This document shows, one piece after another, positions 10,442-22,140 of a stretch of 64,000 nucleotides of DNA. The stretch's first letter is position 1; every line of letters starts with the position of its first letter. Origin of the DNA: Leishmania donovani. Taxonomy: Eukaryota > Euglenozoa > Kinetoplastea > Trypanosomatida > Trypanosomatidae. The stretch is from positions 600,095-664,094 of the forward strand of contig NC_018245.1 of NCBI RefSeq assembly GCF_000227135.1, given 5' to 3'. The translations under genes and the position numbers were made by a program. The notes below the pieces were generated by a model. That model saw only the letters and a list, made by a program, of their open reading frames with translations, was not told where the DNA came from and ran no database searches.

Positions 10442-11229
10442 ACCAGCACAGCGACGGCAAAAACAACGCCATGCGAAGCAACGGTGGCGGCAATCCAAAC
10501 AGCATGCTAGTCTTACAGCCGCAGCTGCAGCTGCAGCAGCCGATCATGACCGGGTACATGCCCATGCCGCAGCAGTATCCGTACGGAACTCCCTACGGCA
10601 TTCCTCAGCTTCAGCAGCAACAGCCCCAGGCGCCGCAGCCGGCGTACATGTACCCCGCCGCAGCCGCCGCTCCGCAGCTGTATCAGCCGCAGCAGGCGTA
10701 CATTCCACAGATAGCGCCTAGCGGCTTTGGCGCATTTGCTGGTGCCGCGACCTTTTCGGCGCCGATGCCGCCTCAACAGCAGGCAGGCAACTATTCTCTC
10801 CGGTATGGTACCCCGATGCAGCAGTCGACGCCAACGTCCCAACCACTGCAGACGCCGGCTCAGCAGCAACAGCAGCCGACTCGCCGTGGCGGTGCACAGT
10901 CTCCGCAGGTGTACGTGAACGGCGGCTACAACGGCGCAGGCCAGGCGCACCAGCAGCAACCGTCGCCGAACAGCACCCTTTTCCCTGCGTCTCAGCAGCA
11001 GCAGCAGGCGTTCCAGGCGAACAGTGACCTCGCCGACGCCACCCTTGCCTCTGGCAAGGGAGGCTGCTCAGGGAAGGGAAACACTAGCGCTGGCGTGAGC
11101 AGCGCCAGCCACGCTAACGCGACAAGCAGTGACAAGGCTTGTGCCATTCTCACCAACAGCAACACTAGCAGCCAGCAGCGAGCCGGCTACAGCAACCAGC
11201 GCACCCCGCAGCAGGAGACGGGCTACTAG
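8539..11229 (+). CDS. Pumilio/PUF-domain RNA-binding protein (896 aa)
   Basis: A sequence-specific single-stranded RNA-binding protein expected to act on mRNA stability or translation in the cytoplasm. Residues 1-175 are an acidic, then Ala-rich leader. About 190-535 is a complete PUF domain of eight repeats plus a C-terminal cap. Base-reading residues visible in repeats 1-8 are S207/R208/Q211, N241/Y242/Q245, C291/R292/Q295, N327/H328/Q331, C362/R363/Q366, N401/Y402/Q405, S437/N438/E441 and N482/Y483/Q486. They match human Pumilio 1 repeat for repeat, predicting a UGUANAUA target. From about 550 the protein becomes Asn/Gly/Ser-rich with an RAGRGGRGG patch. It then turns Gln/Pro-rich to the end, a prion-like tail typical of granule proteins. 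The start ATG is the first in frame. By remembered synteny it could be the PUF2 orthologue of T. brucei; I give no symbol because I could not check. Confidence 0.93.
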
Positions 11230-14200
11230 GACGGCTGCTGGCGGTCTCTCTCTTTCTGGTGTTGTTCCTGCATTCTTGTGTTCTCTGCTTCTCTTAACAG
11301 TGCCTCGGTGAGGATACGTTCCGCGCGAGATAACCACCAAGTTACGGACAGGCTCACATACACACACGCATGCCTGGCCGGATACACGCGAGTGCATGAT
11401 TGGGGCGGCGCCGCTTTACAGGCCTCTCCCTTTCTCGGTCAGGCCTCTTCCTCTTGTCCCTCGAACGCACATATCCAGGCTTCGACTGTCGCGCATGCAC
11501 TCTCTCCAAATGCATGCGTTGAGTGCAAGAGGGGGAGGGGAAGGCCCGCCTGCTCCACTGCAGCAACGGCGGCAGGGAAGGGCCGAGAAAGACGCAGAGG
11601 CGAACTTTGCATGAAGACCGCAACCGTCATTTCAATCTCGCGTGCGAGCGCTCGACCTCTCTGCAGTGGGGAAAACGCGGGCCTGTCAGGATGGATCAAG
11701 GCATCGTTGAATTTGCGGAGGACAGGACGCCATGCACGGGCGCACACAGTGTGCGTGCGGGCTGCGGGGGCGAATGGGTGGGTGGCTTGGATGATGAGAG
11801 AGAGAAAGAGGAGGAGGGATGCCACAGGGAGGCTGATCTTTTTCTCGTCGGACTCCCATCCCTATGCCACCACCCACGTGGGGAGACGAGAAGTAGTGAG
11901 ATGCGCAGGAAAAGATGGCAGTGGAGCGGAAGACAACAAGGTGCCGAGGCGCACCAGCCGCGGGCCCGTTGAACGGGCGGGACATAGAGATGTGGGGCGC
12001 TTGTGCTTGTGTTTGTGTGTGTGTGTGTCGGAGCCGTCGCATAAGAACCCGAGGTGAGATAGTGCAAGAAGAGGAATTCAGTATGGGAAGGCGAAAAGGG
12101 GGTGAGGGGGAGGAGGATGCTGCGGCCCGTCTTTTTTTGTATTGCGAAGAGTCGGTCCCTGTGCTCGTCGCAGCTGCGTGCTTCACACTCAGCTACGCGT
12201 TGAGGAAGCTGCCTTCGTGAAGCGTGTCGTTTGCGGTGCCCTCGTCTTGCCCTTCTCTTGCTTTCTGTGCAACAGGCTTATTCTTGTGTCTGCGTGCTCA
12301 TGTGGAGTCCCTGCTCATCTCGTTTCTACCTCGCATACCTGTTCCGGGGCTCACTCACCTTCCTTCCCTCGTTTCGCTGGCATTTTGTGAGAAGTCGTTC
12401 TTTTACCGTTGTATCGCGTTTGCGGGCCTGCGTTGACGGACGCGAAATAGGAAGTGGGTCACCTGTGTATCCGCGGATATCCACAGAGGCTGTCACACGC
12501 AACGCCCACATACATGATTGACATGTCTCCGGCCGCCCTTCACTACGCTCCGTCGCCTGCTGTACTTTCTGCTCTCCTTCTTTCGGATCCCACAGTGCCC
12601 CTCTTCTTTGTGTATTCGTGCGGCCCTCTTCTCATATCTGGTTCTCTCTCTTCTTTTCAGTTGGCTTCTGCTGTTGATCCGCCTCCTGTTGCATTTCATG
12701 CAGTGTGTGTGTGTGTGTGCGTCCGCCCCCCCTCCTGAAGTCTCTTGTATAGATGTGTCCTCCTCTCGCACTGGAGAAGACAAGCACGTTGCTTTACTGC
12801 GGCGGCGCGCTCTTTCTCAGTGGAGAAGGAAGGGGAGGGGGCGCGCAACGCAGCATGCCAGCGCACGCGTCGTGTGCCACCACAAGAAGTGGAGGAGGTG
12901 GACACACACACACACACACACATGCCCCTAGATGCGCAGAGAGCAAGAGGAAGAGATGGGAAAGGAAAGGAAAGGGGGGACCCCCAAAAATCGAGATCAA
13001 TGCAGCTGCAAGAGAAAAGAAGCTAAACCAAGTAGTCGAACAAGTCGACAGATCTCTCCTCCCACCGCCCCGCTGACTCACAGGTTTGACAACAGTACGA
13101 AGCACGTGCGAGAAATAGAAGACGGCATGCCTGGCGGCAAGTCACGTAACTGAGCAGCGGAAAAGAGAGACGCTTACACGCGATAAAAGAAAAACATGTG
13201 CACGCACTGAACTGACGCGACCTCCCAAAGAACGGATCGTGAGCTCAGAGCGGGCGGTGGTGGCGAGGGATGCGCGCAGGCAATGATCGCGAAAGGAGAG
13301 TGAACGCAGCGATGTAAAGGCGGCCGAAAACACAAACGAGCGATATCGACACGACGACAGAGAGAAAGAGGGAAGGAGGCTGGCGTAAGAAAGGTGCCGC
13401 GCGAACATCCAACCGCGAAGGACGAAAGGAAAGAAGGGTCAGTCACAGACACACACACAAGTCTATATATTTCTATATATGTCTGCGTCTATATAGTTCA
13501 CTGTTATCCCCTTCCCTTTCGCTCCTCTACTTATTACTTTCTTCTCCCTTCTCCATTCTTCCGTACAAGATACTTCCTCACTCTCCCTTGCACTCCCCTT
13601 CTCCTGTCTTCTTCCTTCTTTGCTGTCCACTGCTTGCATCTGCCTACCTTTTTACCACGCTCTTCTCCCTCGTGTTTTACTTCCGTTGTGCGTTTGTTCC
13701 ACTGGTTCTCCTCCACAGCTGCTCTTGCCTTCAAGAAAACCTTGTTCCCGTGTGCTTGCATTCTTGTTGTACCTTACACACCTTTGCTGCGGCTCTGTTG
13801 CTCTTCGCATGCTTCCGTGTTCGCTTTACAGCTCAGTGCACTTCGTGCGTCTCTTCTCCCTTTTCCTCCTCCCCCTCCTCCTCTCTCACTGCCTCTCTCT
13901 TGTTAGCAAACGCGAGGCGGGGGAGCGACAGTGTCAAATTCATGTGTATAAGGTGTGTGTGTGTGTGTGTGTATGCGAGCGAGCGTGCGTGTGCGAGTCC
14001 GCGGAGGAGGCGAGCGACCGCGGGAGCACAGGGATGTCGATAGGAAGAAGAGCAACTCCCCCTTCGTTTCGTCTCTGTCTACCCGTCTTTTAGACCCACA
14101 CACACACACACACACACACCAGCTCACCTCCTCCCCACTCCCTCCCTCAGCTTCCTTCCCCCCGCCGAACCTCCTTTTTTTTGCTTGCTCCACGGCGATC

Positions 14201-14347
14201 GCTGTCTCACCGCCGTCCCCCTATTTTTCTTTTTTGTGCCACTTAGTGTGCGTCTCACGCTCACACACCCCTCATGCGCAGCGGTTGCATGCACTTCGAC
14301 GCATCCGCTCTCTGGCGAGCGGTGGGCGGACTCTCTGAAGTGAGAAA
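11230..14347 (+). other. Long gene-free stretch downstream of the PUF gene
   Basis: No convincing gene. It alternates G/A-rich and C/T-rich tracts and contains CA/GT microsatellites (12012-12028, 12704-12718, 12901-12922, 13954-13972, 14098-14119) and a TA-rich patch near 13460-13490. Part of it is presumably the 3' UTR of the PUF mRNA. The last 326 bases (14022-14347) are an inverted copy of 42771-43096 and may not belong here beyond 14261. Confidence 0.5.
14022..14347 (+). repeat. 326-bp exact inverted copy of 42771-43096, ending at a gap
   Basis: Reading 14022-14347 gives the reverse complement of 42771-43096 (paired coordinates sum to 57118). Internal runs have equal lengths: 22 bases of AC/GT and eight T/A. 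Both blocks end against N gaps. Bases 14262-14347 correspond to retroposon-region sequence that is also present, with a different continuation, at 43440-43525. The transition between local and foreign sequence therefore falls in CACACA at 14262-14267. Confidence 0.93.
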
Positions 14348-15332
14348 NNNNNNNNNNNNNNNNNNNNNNNNNNNNNNNNNNNNNNNNNNNNNNNNNNNNN
14401 NNNNNNNNNNNNNNNNNNNNNNNNNNNNNNNNNNNNNNNNNNNNNNNNNNNNNNNNNNNNNNNNNNNNNNNNNNNNNNNNNNNNNNNNNNNNNNNNNNNN
14501 NNNNNNNNNNNNNNNNNNNNNNNNNNNNNNNNNNNNNNNNNNNNNNNNNNNNNNNNNNNNNNNNNNNNNNNNNNNNNNNNNNNNNNNNNNNNNNNNNNNN
14601 NNNNNNNNNNNNNNNNNNNNNNNNNNNNNNNNNNNNNNNNNNNNNNNNNNNNNNNNNNNNNNNNNNNNNNNNNNNNNNNNNNNNNNNNNNNNNNNNNNNN
14701 NNNNNNNNNNNNNNNNNNNNNNNNNNNNNNNNNNNNNNNNNNNNNNNNNNNNNNNNNNNNNNNNNNNNNNNNNNNNNNNNNNNNNNNNNNNNNNNNNNNN
14801 NNNNNNNNNNNNNNNNNNNNNNNNNNNNNNNNNNNNNNNNNNNNNNNNNNNNNNNNNNNNNNNNNNNNNNNNNNNNNNNNNNNNNNNNNNNNNNNNNNNN
14901 NNNNNNNNNNNNNNNNNNNNNNNNNNNNNNNNNNNNNNNNNNNNNNNNNNNNNNNNNNNNNNNNNNNNNNNNNNNNNNNNNNNNNNNNNNNNNNNNNNNN
15001 NNNNNNNNNNNNNNNNNNNNNNNNNNNNNNNNNNNNNNNNNNNNNNNNNNNNNNNNNNNNNNNNNNNNNNNNNNNNNNNNNNNNNNNNNNNNNNNNNNNN
15101 NNNNNNNNNNNNNNNNNNNNNNNNNNNNNNNNNNNNNNNNNNNNNNNNNNNNNNNNNNNNNNNNNNNNNNNNNNNNNNNNNNNNNNNNNNNNNNNNNNNN
15201 NNNNNNNNNNNNNNNNNNNNNNNNNNNNNNNNNNNNNNNNNNNNNNNNNNNNNNNNNNNNNNNNNNNNNNNNNNNNNNNNNNNNNNNNNNNNNNNNNNNN
15301 NNNNNNNNNNNNNNNNNNNNNNNNNNNNNNNN
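14348..15332. other. Assembly gap (985 N)
   Basis: An unbroken run of Ns. It is preceded by the inverted block and followed by a GC-rich repeat-like segment unlike the spacer on the left, so the two flanks may not be neighbours in the genome. Confidence 0.99.
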
Positions 15333-16090
15333 CTCGTGGTGTCGGCAGGTGCGGGGGCGAAGACAGCGGGCCTGCTAGAAAACGGCGTTGTCTTGGGTCA
15401 GGCGCCGGGACGCGGGCGCTGTGCGCACACGCTGTCGGGCACCGCTGGCATATGGCGCATCGCACCCGAACAGGGCAAGAAGAGGCCAGCAGAGCAGGGG
15501 CGGTGGGCGAAGGGGGCGCGAGGAGATGCATGCGAACCGGCCCCGCCGTGCATGTGCGCGGCGCGTCCGGCGTCTCCCAGGTGGGGCCGTGTGGGCGGGC
15601 GCGGCGCCGGTGCCGGAAGCGCGCCGAGAACGCCCCGAGTGACACCACGGAGGCCCCCAGACCCCGATGGAGAGAGCCACCGCCCCATGCTATGGGATGC
15701 CGCGGCCGAGGGAAAAACATGGCATGCATGCCGAGCGCAGGGTCTGGGAAGGCCCTGGCCTGCGGCTGGCCGGCTTCCTCGCTGAGCTGATCCGGCATGC
15801 GCCTGCGCCACCGCCTGGTTACCCGCACGACGGGCGCCACCGCTTCCGCCCTCGAGCAGGATCCTGGCCGCTGCCCGCGTGAATCAAGGCGTGTGGTCCG
15901 CCCAGGTTCGTCTGGGGCTGATCGTGCAGTGTGTATGCGGAGAAGGTACGAGGAAGTACAAGGTAAGCCCGCTAGCCACATGACCCATTCGGCTGCCGAC
16001 GGCTCGCTCTGGTCGACCAGGGTTTAGCCGCAGTGCGACCGAGGCAGGTGGGCCGTGGCTGTGTGCTTGCGTGTGTATCTGTTGAAGTCT
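15333..16090 (+). repeat. SIDER-like dispersed repeat, copy 1
   Basis: The stretch is much more GC-rich than the spacer around it and carries no convincing ORF. Its right part, 15966-16042, resembles 56227-56305. Both share AGCCCGCTAG, a CATGACC-CATTCGG block and an identical 28-base core (16008-16035 and 56271-56298) that includes TCGACCAGGGTTTAGCCGC. Both copies lie on the plus strand and both follow assembly gaps, as expected of a multi-copy repeat. Assignment to the SIDER class of truncated ingi-clade retroposons is inference from composition, size and genome type. Confidence 0.6.
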
Positions 16091-19000
16091 TCGTGGGTGG
16101 AGTATGTGACACGCTGAAAAAAGTAAATTCGGTTCCTTTTCACTTGGAGTTGCAACCTGGTGAGTCGTTGCTGTCGCTTCACTGTCTCCTAGGATCTGGT
16201 TTCTGTTTCTTGCGTGGGTCTACCTCAAGTCCCTTTCCTTTTTTTCTTCGGGCTCTTTTTTTCGACTTTGTCGCCGATTGTTCTGCTTCTCTCATCTCTC
16301 CCGTTACGTGACCCTCCTCCTTTCCCTCTCTCTCCCTCCTTCACTCGGGACTCGTCTCTTGTTTGTGTGGGTGCGTGTTGGCGTGCTGCATGAGCAGCGC
16401 ACGCATGTCACCCGGATGCGCAATTCTTGTTTTGCTTTCACTCTCTTTCCTTTTCGAGCGCCTCCTCTCTGTTGCTCTTACCGATGTATCTGTCTACTCA
16501 TGCCTCTGTGAGTTCTGTGCTTGTGCGCGAGTGAGTCTGTGCTTCTACTCTCTCTTTTTCCGTTGTTTCCAGCCTATGCCTTTTGCCTGTGTCTGTCAAA
16601 AAATTTTTGCGTGGTCGTTCCCTCCTTGGGCGTGTGCTCCGCCGCTGTCTGCTTAGCAGCCGCTTTCTCTGCGCCAGAAACCCGCCCTTTACCGTTTTCA
16701 TCTCTCCTCTGCTTGTATGGTATCTACCCTCTTCCTCGCTTTATCGCTGATATTCCACGCAAGGGTCCTTGTTCTGTGCGCACCGGTTCACGGCACGTGT
16801 ACATGCATTAGACCACAAAACAGCTGCAGACTTCGAGCTCAGCGAAGCTTGAACGTGGTGTTTCGGGTGCTGTACAAGCTGTACCCACCCTGTAGAGGAG
16901 CAGCAGAGGTGTTTGTGTGTGGGTCGTGAGGCGCGGCACAAGCGAAAAACGAAAAAAAGCAAAAACGAACAACGACAAAGGAAACAGCAAGAGTTTCTCA
17001 GCAAGCTGACGCGTAACCTTTTTTTTCTCCATCTTTCACTCCCTCCTCGATCACACACGGCAGCAAGCATCGATGGACTCGTCGTGTGATGGATAACGCC
17101 ATGCACGAGTGATGGTCTTTTACGTGTATGTATGTATGACGCATATGCGTTTTCATATGCGTCTGTGTCTGTCTCTGTGCTCTCTTTTCCTTATATATAT
17201 ATATATATTTGTTTCCGCCTTGCTTGTTTCATCATCATCTTCGCGATTATGTATGTGTAGAGGTATGTGCGTATGCGTGTGCGTGTTTGTGTGTCTGTCT
17301 GTCCTGTGTATGTATGTGTGTGTGTGTCTGTCTGCCCTGTGTAGGTATGCGTGTGTGTGCGTGTGTGTATGTCTGCCCTGTGTTTTTATTCTTCTCTTAT
17401 GTGTTGCTTCTCCGTTCAGCAAAATTGACATGTGTGTTGCGGTGTGGCCCTTTTCAGAGCTTCCTGGTTGATATCTGTCGAGGTCTGCCTGCGTGTGGGT
17501 CTTTCAGTGCCGTGCTGCAGAGTTCATCGGCGCCCCTTCCCTCCCCCCTCCGTCTCTCTCCCAGTCTTGCCCATCTAAGCCCCCCTCTTTGCTTCCGGCT
17601 GTGATCTTCTATTTTCTCTGTGTTTCTCTTCCTCTTACGTTTATGTTTGACGGGGCTCTCGGTGCATCTTTTCTCCCCCTCCTCTTCTCTGTGTCTCCGA
17701 TCCTGCGGTAACCAGACAAAGAGGATGTGGGGGGGGTGGTGGGCGAGCGAGAGAGATGCGCGGAGGTGACGAGGAAGGGAAGGGGTGGGGCCGGGACTTT
17801 CTCGACCAGGAGACAAGCTCAAAACGCCACGGACTCGGCGAAACACGCGATTGATGCAAAATCAAAAAAAAAGAAAGAGGCGAAGGGGGGAGCCCGCATC
17901 GCATCCCCTTACCCTTCTTTCCTCTCCAGCGTATCCCTGAGGAGCGGGTTGGGGGGGTGCCTGCCTGCGTGTTGGGGTCGCATCTGCCTCCTTGTAGCTC
18001 TCCCCTTCTACCTCTCTGTGATGGTCTCTCAATGCGAGTATGTGATTGTGCGCTTGAGTGGGGGGGGGTAAGCATGAATCTGCGCTTATCTGCGGATGTA
18101 TGAAGGAACGGGCGGAGAGCAGAGGAAGAACTCTTGTAGAGACGCTGAGGTGTCAGAGCCGCACGCACACGAGGAGAGGAGAGAGAGTGCAAGCACGTAG
18201 GCGCCCTGCTTGTGTGATTGTTGTGTGCCACGCCGCTGTGTGTGTGTGCGGGGTCACAATGTCTTTATCTTTTGGTTTCATCTTCGTAATGTTGTTGTCG
18301 CCACCCCAGCGCTGTTGGGCCTTGCGCGTTGTAGTATTAGTCGGTGTCTCTCTGTCTCTCACATCGCCGCCTTCCTCTCTTTTCAGCGATGACGGGGATT
18401 TGTAGGGGGGGGGGTGGCGGCGAAGAGGCTGGTGGGTCGGAGGAGGTATGTGAAGCCCGCCTTTGAAAGAGACCAAAGGGAAACGGTGCGCGGTGTCCAG
18501 AGGACAGTAACGCCACCGGGTTCCCAGGGGTGTTATGCGTGTAACAGGGATGCTGCGACGGGGATGTGAAGCGGAGTGCAGAGGTCTGTTTTTTTTTTTA
18601 TTTTTTTTTATATTTTCCTCGTTCGCTTCCCCTCTTCCTCGCACCTTCCCTTTACGCCATCCACGCACCCACCCCTCTCTCGTATTCCTCTCGCACCTGT
18701 GCCGTCTCTGGCGGCATCCTTTCTGTTTCTCTTTTTTTGCTTCTGAGCTGTGTGTGAGATCCCACCGTCGACCGCGATGGTCGCGTTTGTTCGCCGTCGC
18801 GCTGTCGGTGTGCCTCTCCCTCCCGCTCCACGTTGTGCGTTGTCGCTTCCCTTGACTGCGTCTCTGTTTTTTTTTCCACGATGCTTTTGAGCCACCACCT
18901 TTTTTTAAAACTTAGGTGTGGTGTCTTGTGTCTACGTCTTCTTCTTTGCCCCTCTTCTCTGTATGTGCGTGCGTGTCTGTGCCGTATCACGCCGTCGCGA

Positions 19001-20896
19001 TGGGGGGGGGGGGAAGGAGGGAGCTGGGCTGTAAGAGGGGGAAGGAGGGGGTGGCAGCCGGCCACGACATCTTCCACCCTCTCTCTCCTTCTTTTATCCC
19101 CCACTCCTCCCTCCCCTATCCTCCTTTGATTCTCTCGCCTGGGTCTATCTATATCAACATATCAACATACCTATATATATATGTGTGTGTATATGTGTGC
19201 TTCTACTGCGCCTTTCCCCCATCTCGTTTCGAACCACGCACCCACGCACGCACACCCGCTCGCTCATCTCCTCGCATCCCCAATGTTTTCTGTCGTCTCT
19301 TATTTTCTTCTTTGCCTTGTTTTGTTGATTTCCTCTTCCCTTTCGTGTTGGCACTCCCCTTTCTACTCCTTCTTCACCCCGTGCGACAGAGTCTCTTCTC
19401 TTTGCCGTCAACGTGTGCATCTCCGGCCTCACTGATACTCACATGCGTCATCAAACACACATGCCTGCACAGCTCCGCCTAGTCCAGTCGATCTCTTCCT
19501 ATCCTTCCCTTTTCCCGCCAACACTCACTTGCACATGCTTTCCTTCTTCTTGTCTCTCTCGCGAGAATGGTAACACAGAGACACACACGAGGCAACAGAC
19601 ACCAGTTGTGTCCTTCTTTGTTTCTTCGTCCTGCGCTTCCGGCTTCCTCCTTTTCTCTTTCCTCATTGTGATTGTCGTCGGCATCGCCCAACATTTCGCG
19701 CTCTCTGTCCCTCTCTCTCCCCCTTGTGCACGACATCGAGTGTCCCACCTCTCACATCCCCTCCCGTTGAGTACACGCAGCTGTTTTGTTCTTCGCTTTT
19801 TTTGATATATTTATTTACGCCTTTGTTTTCCGAGTTACACCTCTGCAAGCGCTTCTTTGTTTGCTTTCTGTTTTCGGGTATGGTTTCACCTCTATGTCTT
19901 GCTTCGTATCTCTTTGTGCGTGTGTGCGTGCGTGTGTGTGTGTGTGTGTGTGCGTGGGCGTTGCAGGCAGGCGGCCGCGTCCTTAAAAAATGTTTCTGTT
20001 TTCGCTTCGGTTTCGTTTCTTTGTCTCTCCTCCTCCTTTTCCTTGTTTGTCTGGTTCTTGTCGGTGTTGCACGCTGTGAGCGCTGTTTTCTCTCCATCTG
20101 TCTATGTCTGTGCCTCTCTCTCTCCGCCGGTGTGTGTGCGTGTGCCACTCGATCCGGCATCCCTGACGTCTCTCTGTTTTCTTTTCCGTTTTGGGACTCT
20201 CGCGTTGTTCCCTCTTCCTTGTTTTCCCTCCCCAAAGTAACCTATCTCCCATCTCTATGTGCTCTTCTATCATCATGTTTTTTTTTTTAACATAGACGTA
20301 CATGCGCTCACGAAGTCTTCTAGTTGCCTATCCATCTCCCTCCATCTCTCCCCTTTCTCTACTGTGTGTGCCTCTCTACCTCGATCTGCGTTGGGTCTGT
20401 CTGTGTTTCCATGTCTTTGTCTGCATGTGTGTAGGTGTCGTTATTTGTATCTGTGTCTCTATTTATTTCGTTTCGTTCATCACTGTCTGCCTGTCGGTTT
20501 CTCGCAGCACGACGCCATCCTCACCTCCCTCTCCCCACACACACTCTCTCGCGTGCGGACTATTCCGCCATCATGCGTAATCCTGTCTGCGTGTGTGTGT
20601 ATGTAGGGTGCTGCCGGAATCGACATGGGAAAGAAACAAGCAAGAGAATGAACCAAAGAAATATGCACTTTCAAAAGACGATGATGATGAAGGGAGGCAT
20701 CTGCTCGCCTCAGTCGTGCTCTCCTTCTTCCTCTGACAGCGGAGTCGTAGAGCTGCCGGCACTGCCGCACATACACAAGTAACGGCAGATGCTCCCCCCA
20801 CCTCCAGGAGAGCAGGCCAGCCGCACTCTGCTGGCTCTTGATAGACTTAGCGGCATATTGACAGGGAAAGGAGATGGCAGAGACGGAAGCCAAGAT

Positions 20897-20941
<45 letters not shown>

Positions 20942-22140
20942 CGTGAATGATGAGGCTGATGTGTTGGTGGGAGGTGCGAATCTTGCCTGAGGTCTTGGGC
21001 TGTTCGTCTTTGCTTTTTCCGTTTCTTCTTTTGCCCCGCTCTCTATCATCCTGTGCGTGTGCGTGTGTGGGGAGTGGGTGTGGGGGCAATGCCTGCCGCG
21101 CTTCTCTCGTCGCATCGATCGCCTGCCCGCGTGCGTGCTCACCGTGGAGCGCTTTGGTGCCCTCGAGTGCGCTGCTACGCGATGCCATGTGGGCACCTCG
21201 ACAGGCGTTGGCCGAAGGAGACTCGTGAGTCTCTGCTGCTCTCCTCTCCTCCGACTCTGAAGCGGAAGCGCTGGCCGGCCTGCTGATCTTCCTTTCTCGC
21301 TCCGCCCCCCTCTTCGCTCGCCCTTTTCGGTGCTTTGCCGGCTCCCTCTCGGTCGGCACCTCCACGTTTGGTGCCCTTCATTCCCACACACATATACATG
21401 CATATATATGCGTGTGTGTGTGTGTGTGGCCGCCAAGGATAGCACAAACGACGACCTCCGCTGCAGCAACTTGCTGACCGACACGCGGGCATCAACGACT
21501 CCGCCGACGCCGCCACCACACCTCCCCCTCTCCCCTCGCACAAACAGTTCTTTCGCTGTATACACCACCTGAACCGGGAGAGAGTCGCCCTAGGAGCGTA
21601 CAGGACGTCTCCCACTAGCTTCTAGTGTGAGGGACGGATCGTTGGGCATCTCCTCATACATCTGAGATCTTTTTTTTCTCGGGTGTTGTCGGCCGCTTTT
21701 AGTTGGTGGTGGTGCGGCGCGACTCCCTCGGTCGCTAGACTCCAAAGCGGCGCGCTATTTCAGTTCTAGCGCTGTTTTGGGGTGCAACCTGCACAAGTGT
21801 ACGCCTAAGATGGTAGTAGTCGATGGTTGTACATGGATAGCTAGTCCACTACAGTAGAAGAAGCACGAAGAGGTCCTTTGGTACCCCCCCCCCCGCCACA
21901 GAGAACGACGCTCAGATATCTGCACACCCGAAGACGCACTTTGCTCACACGCGGAATACCGATCGTTGGGCGAGAGGGGGGGGGGTGTTCTGCATGCGCG
22001 TGTGTGCACGTTGGTGTATCGCTGATCGTCTCGCTGCCGCTCTTGGGTACGTGAGAAAAACGGAGAGGTAGGGTCGACGACTGACCGCCTTGCCGTGCGG
22101 TGGTATCAACCCTTTCCTACTGCTGCAGCCGATAATCGTA
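16091..22140 (+). other. 6-kb gene-free spacer
   Basis: No gene supported on either strand. It is dominated by CT/T-rich tracts on the plus strand with many dinucleotide repeats: TA (17192-17208, 19170-19182), GT (17313-17328, 19928-19951) and CA (20898-20939). Short homopolymers occur at 18592-18609, 18998-19012 and 20278-20289. Long open frames here encode only Ser/Leu/Phe/Cys-rich or His-Thr repeats, as expected from such tracts. The last part holds the J-protein gene's splice region: CCCTTTCCTACTGCTGCAG ends at 22128, 12 bases before the ATG. Confidence 0.55.
20898..20939. repeat. (CA)21 microsatellite
   Basis: An unbroken run of about 42 bases of CA, the longest uninterrupted dinucleotide repeat in the window. 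It is likely to be polymorphic between strains. Confidence 0.95.

Noticed and set aside
14272..15981. Long open frames on both strands across the 985-base gap
   Set aside because: They are open only because Ns carry no stops; the real bases at either end come from different kinds of sequence.
20480..21568. 362-codon minus-strand open frame
   Set aside because: It contains a long Cys-Val repeat from the CA microsatellite and no domain; judged spacer.
22090..22140. Upstream TTG start for the large J protein
   Set aside because: A polypyrimidine-AG acceptor at 22127-22128 would remove it from the mRNA, and the J domain begins normally after the ATG at 22141.
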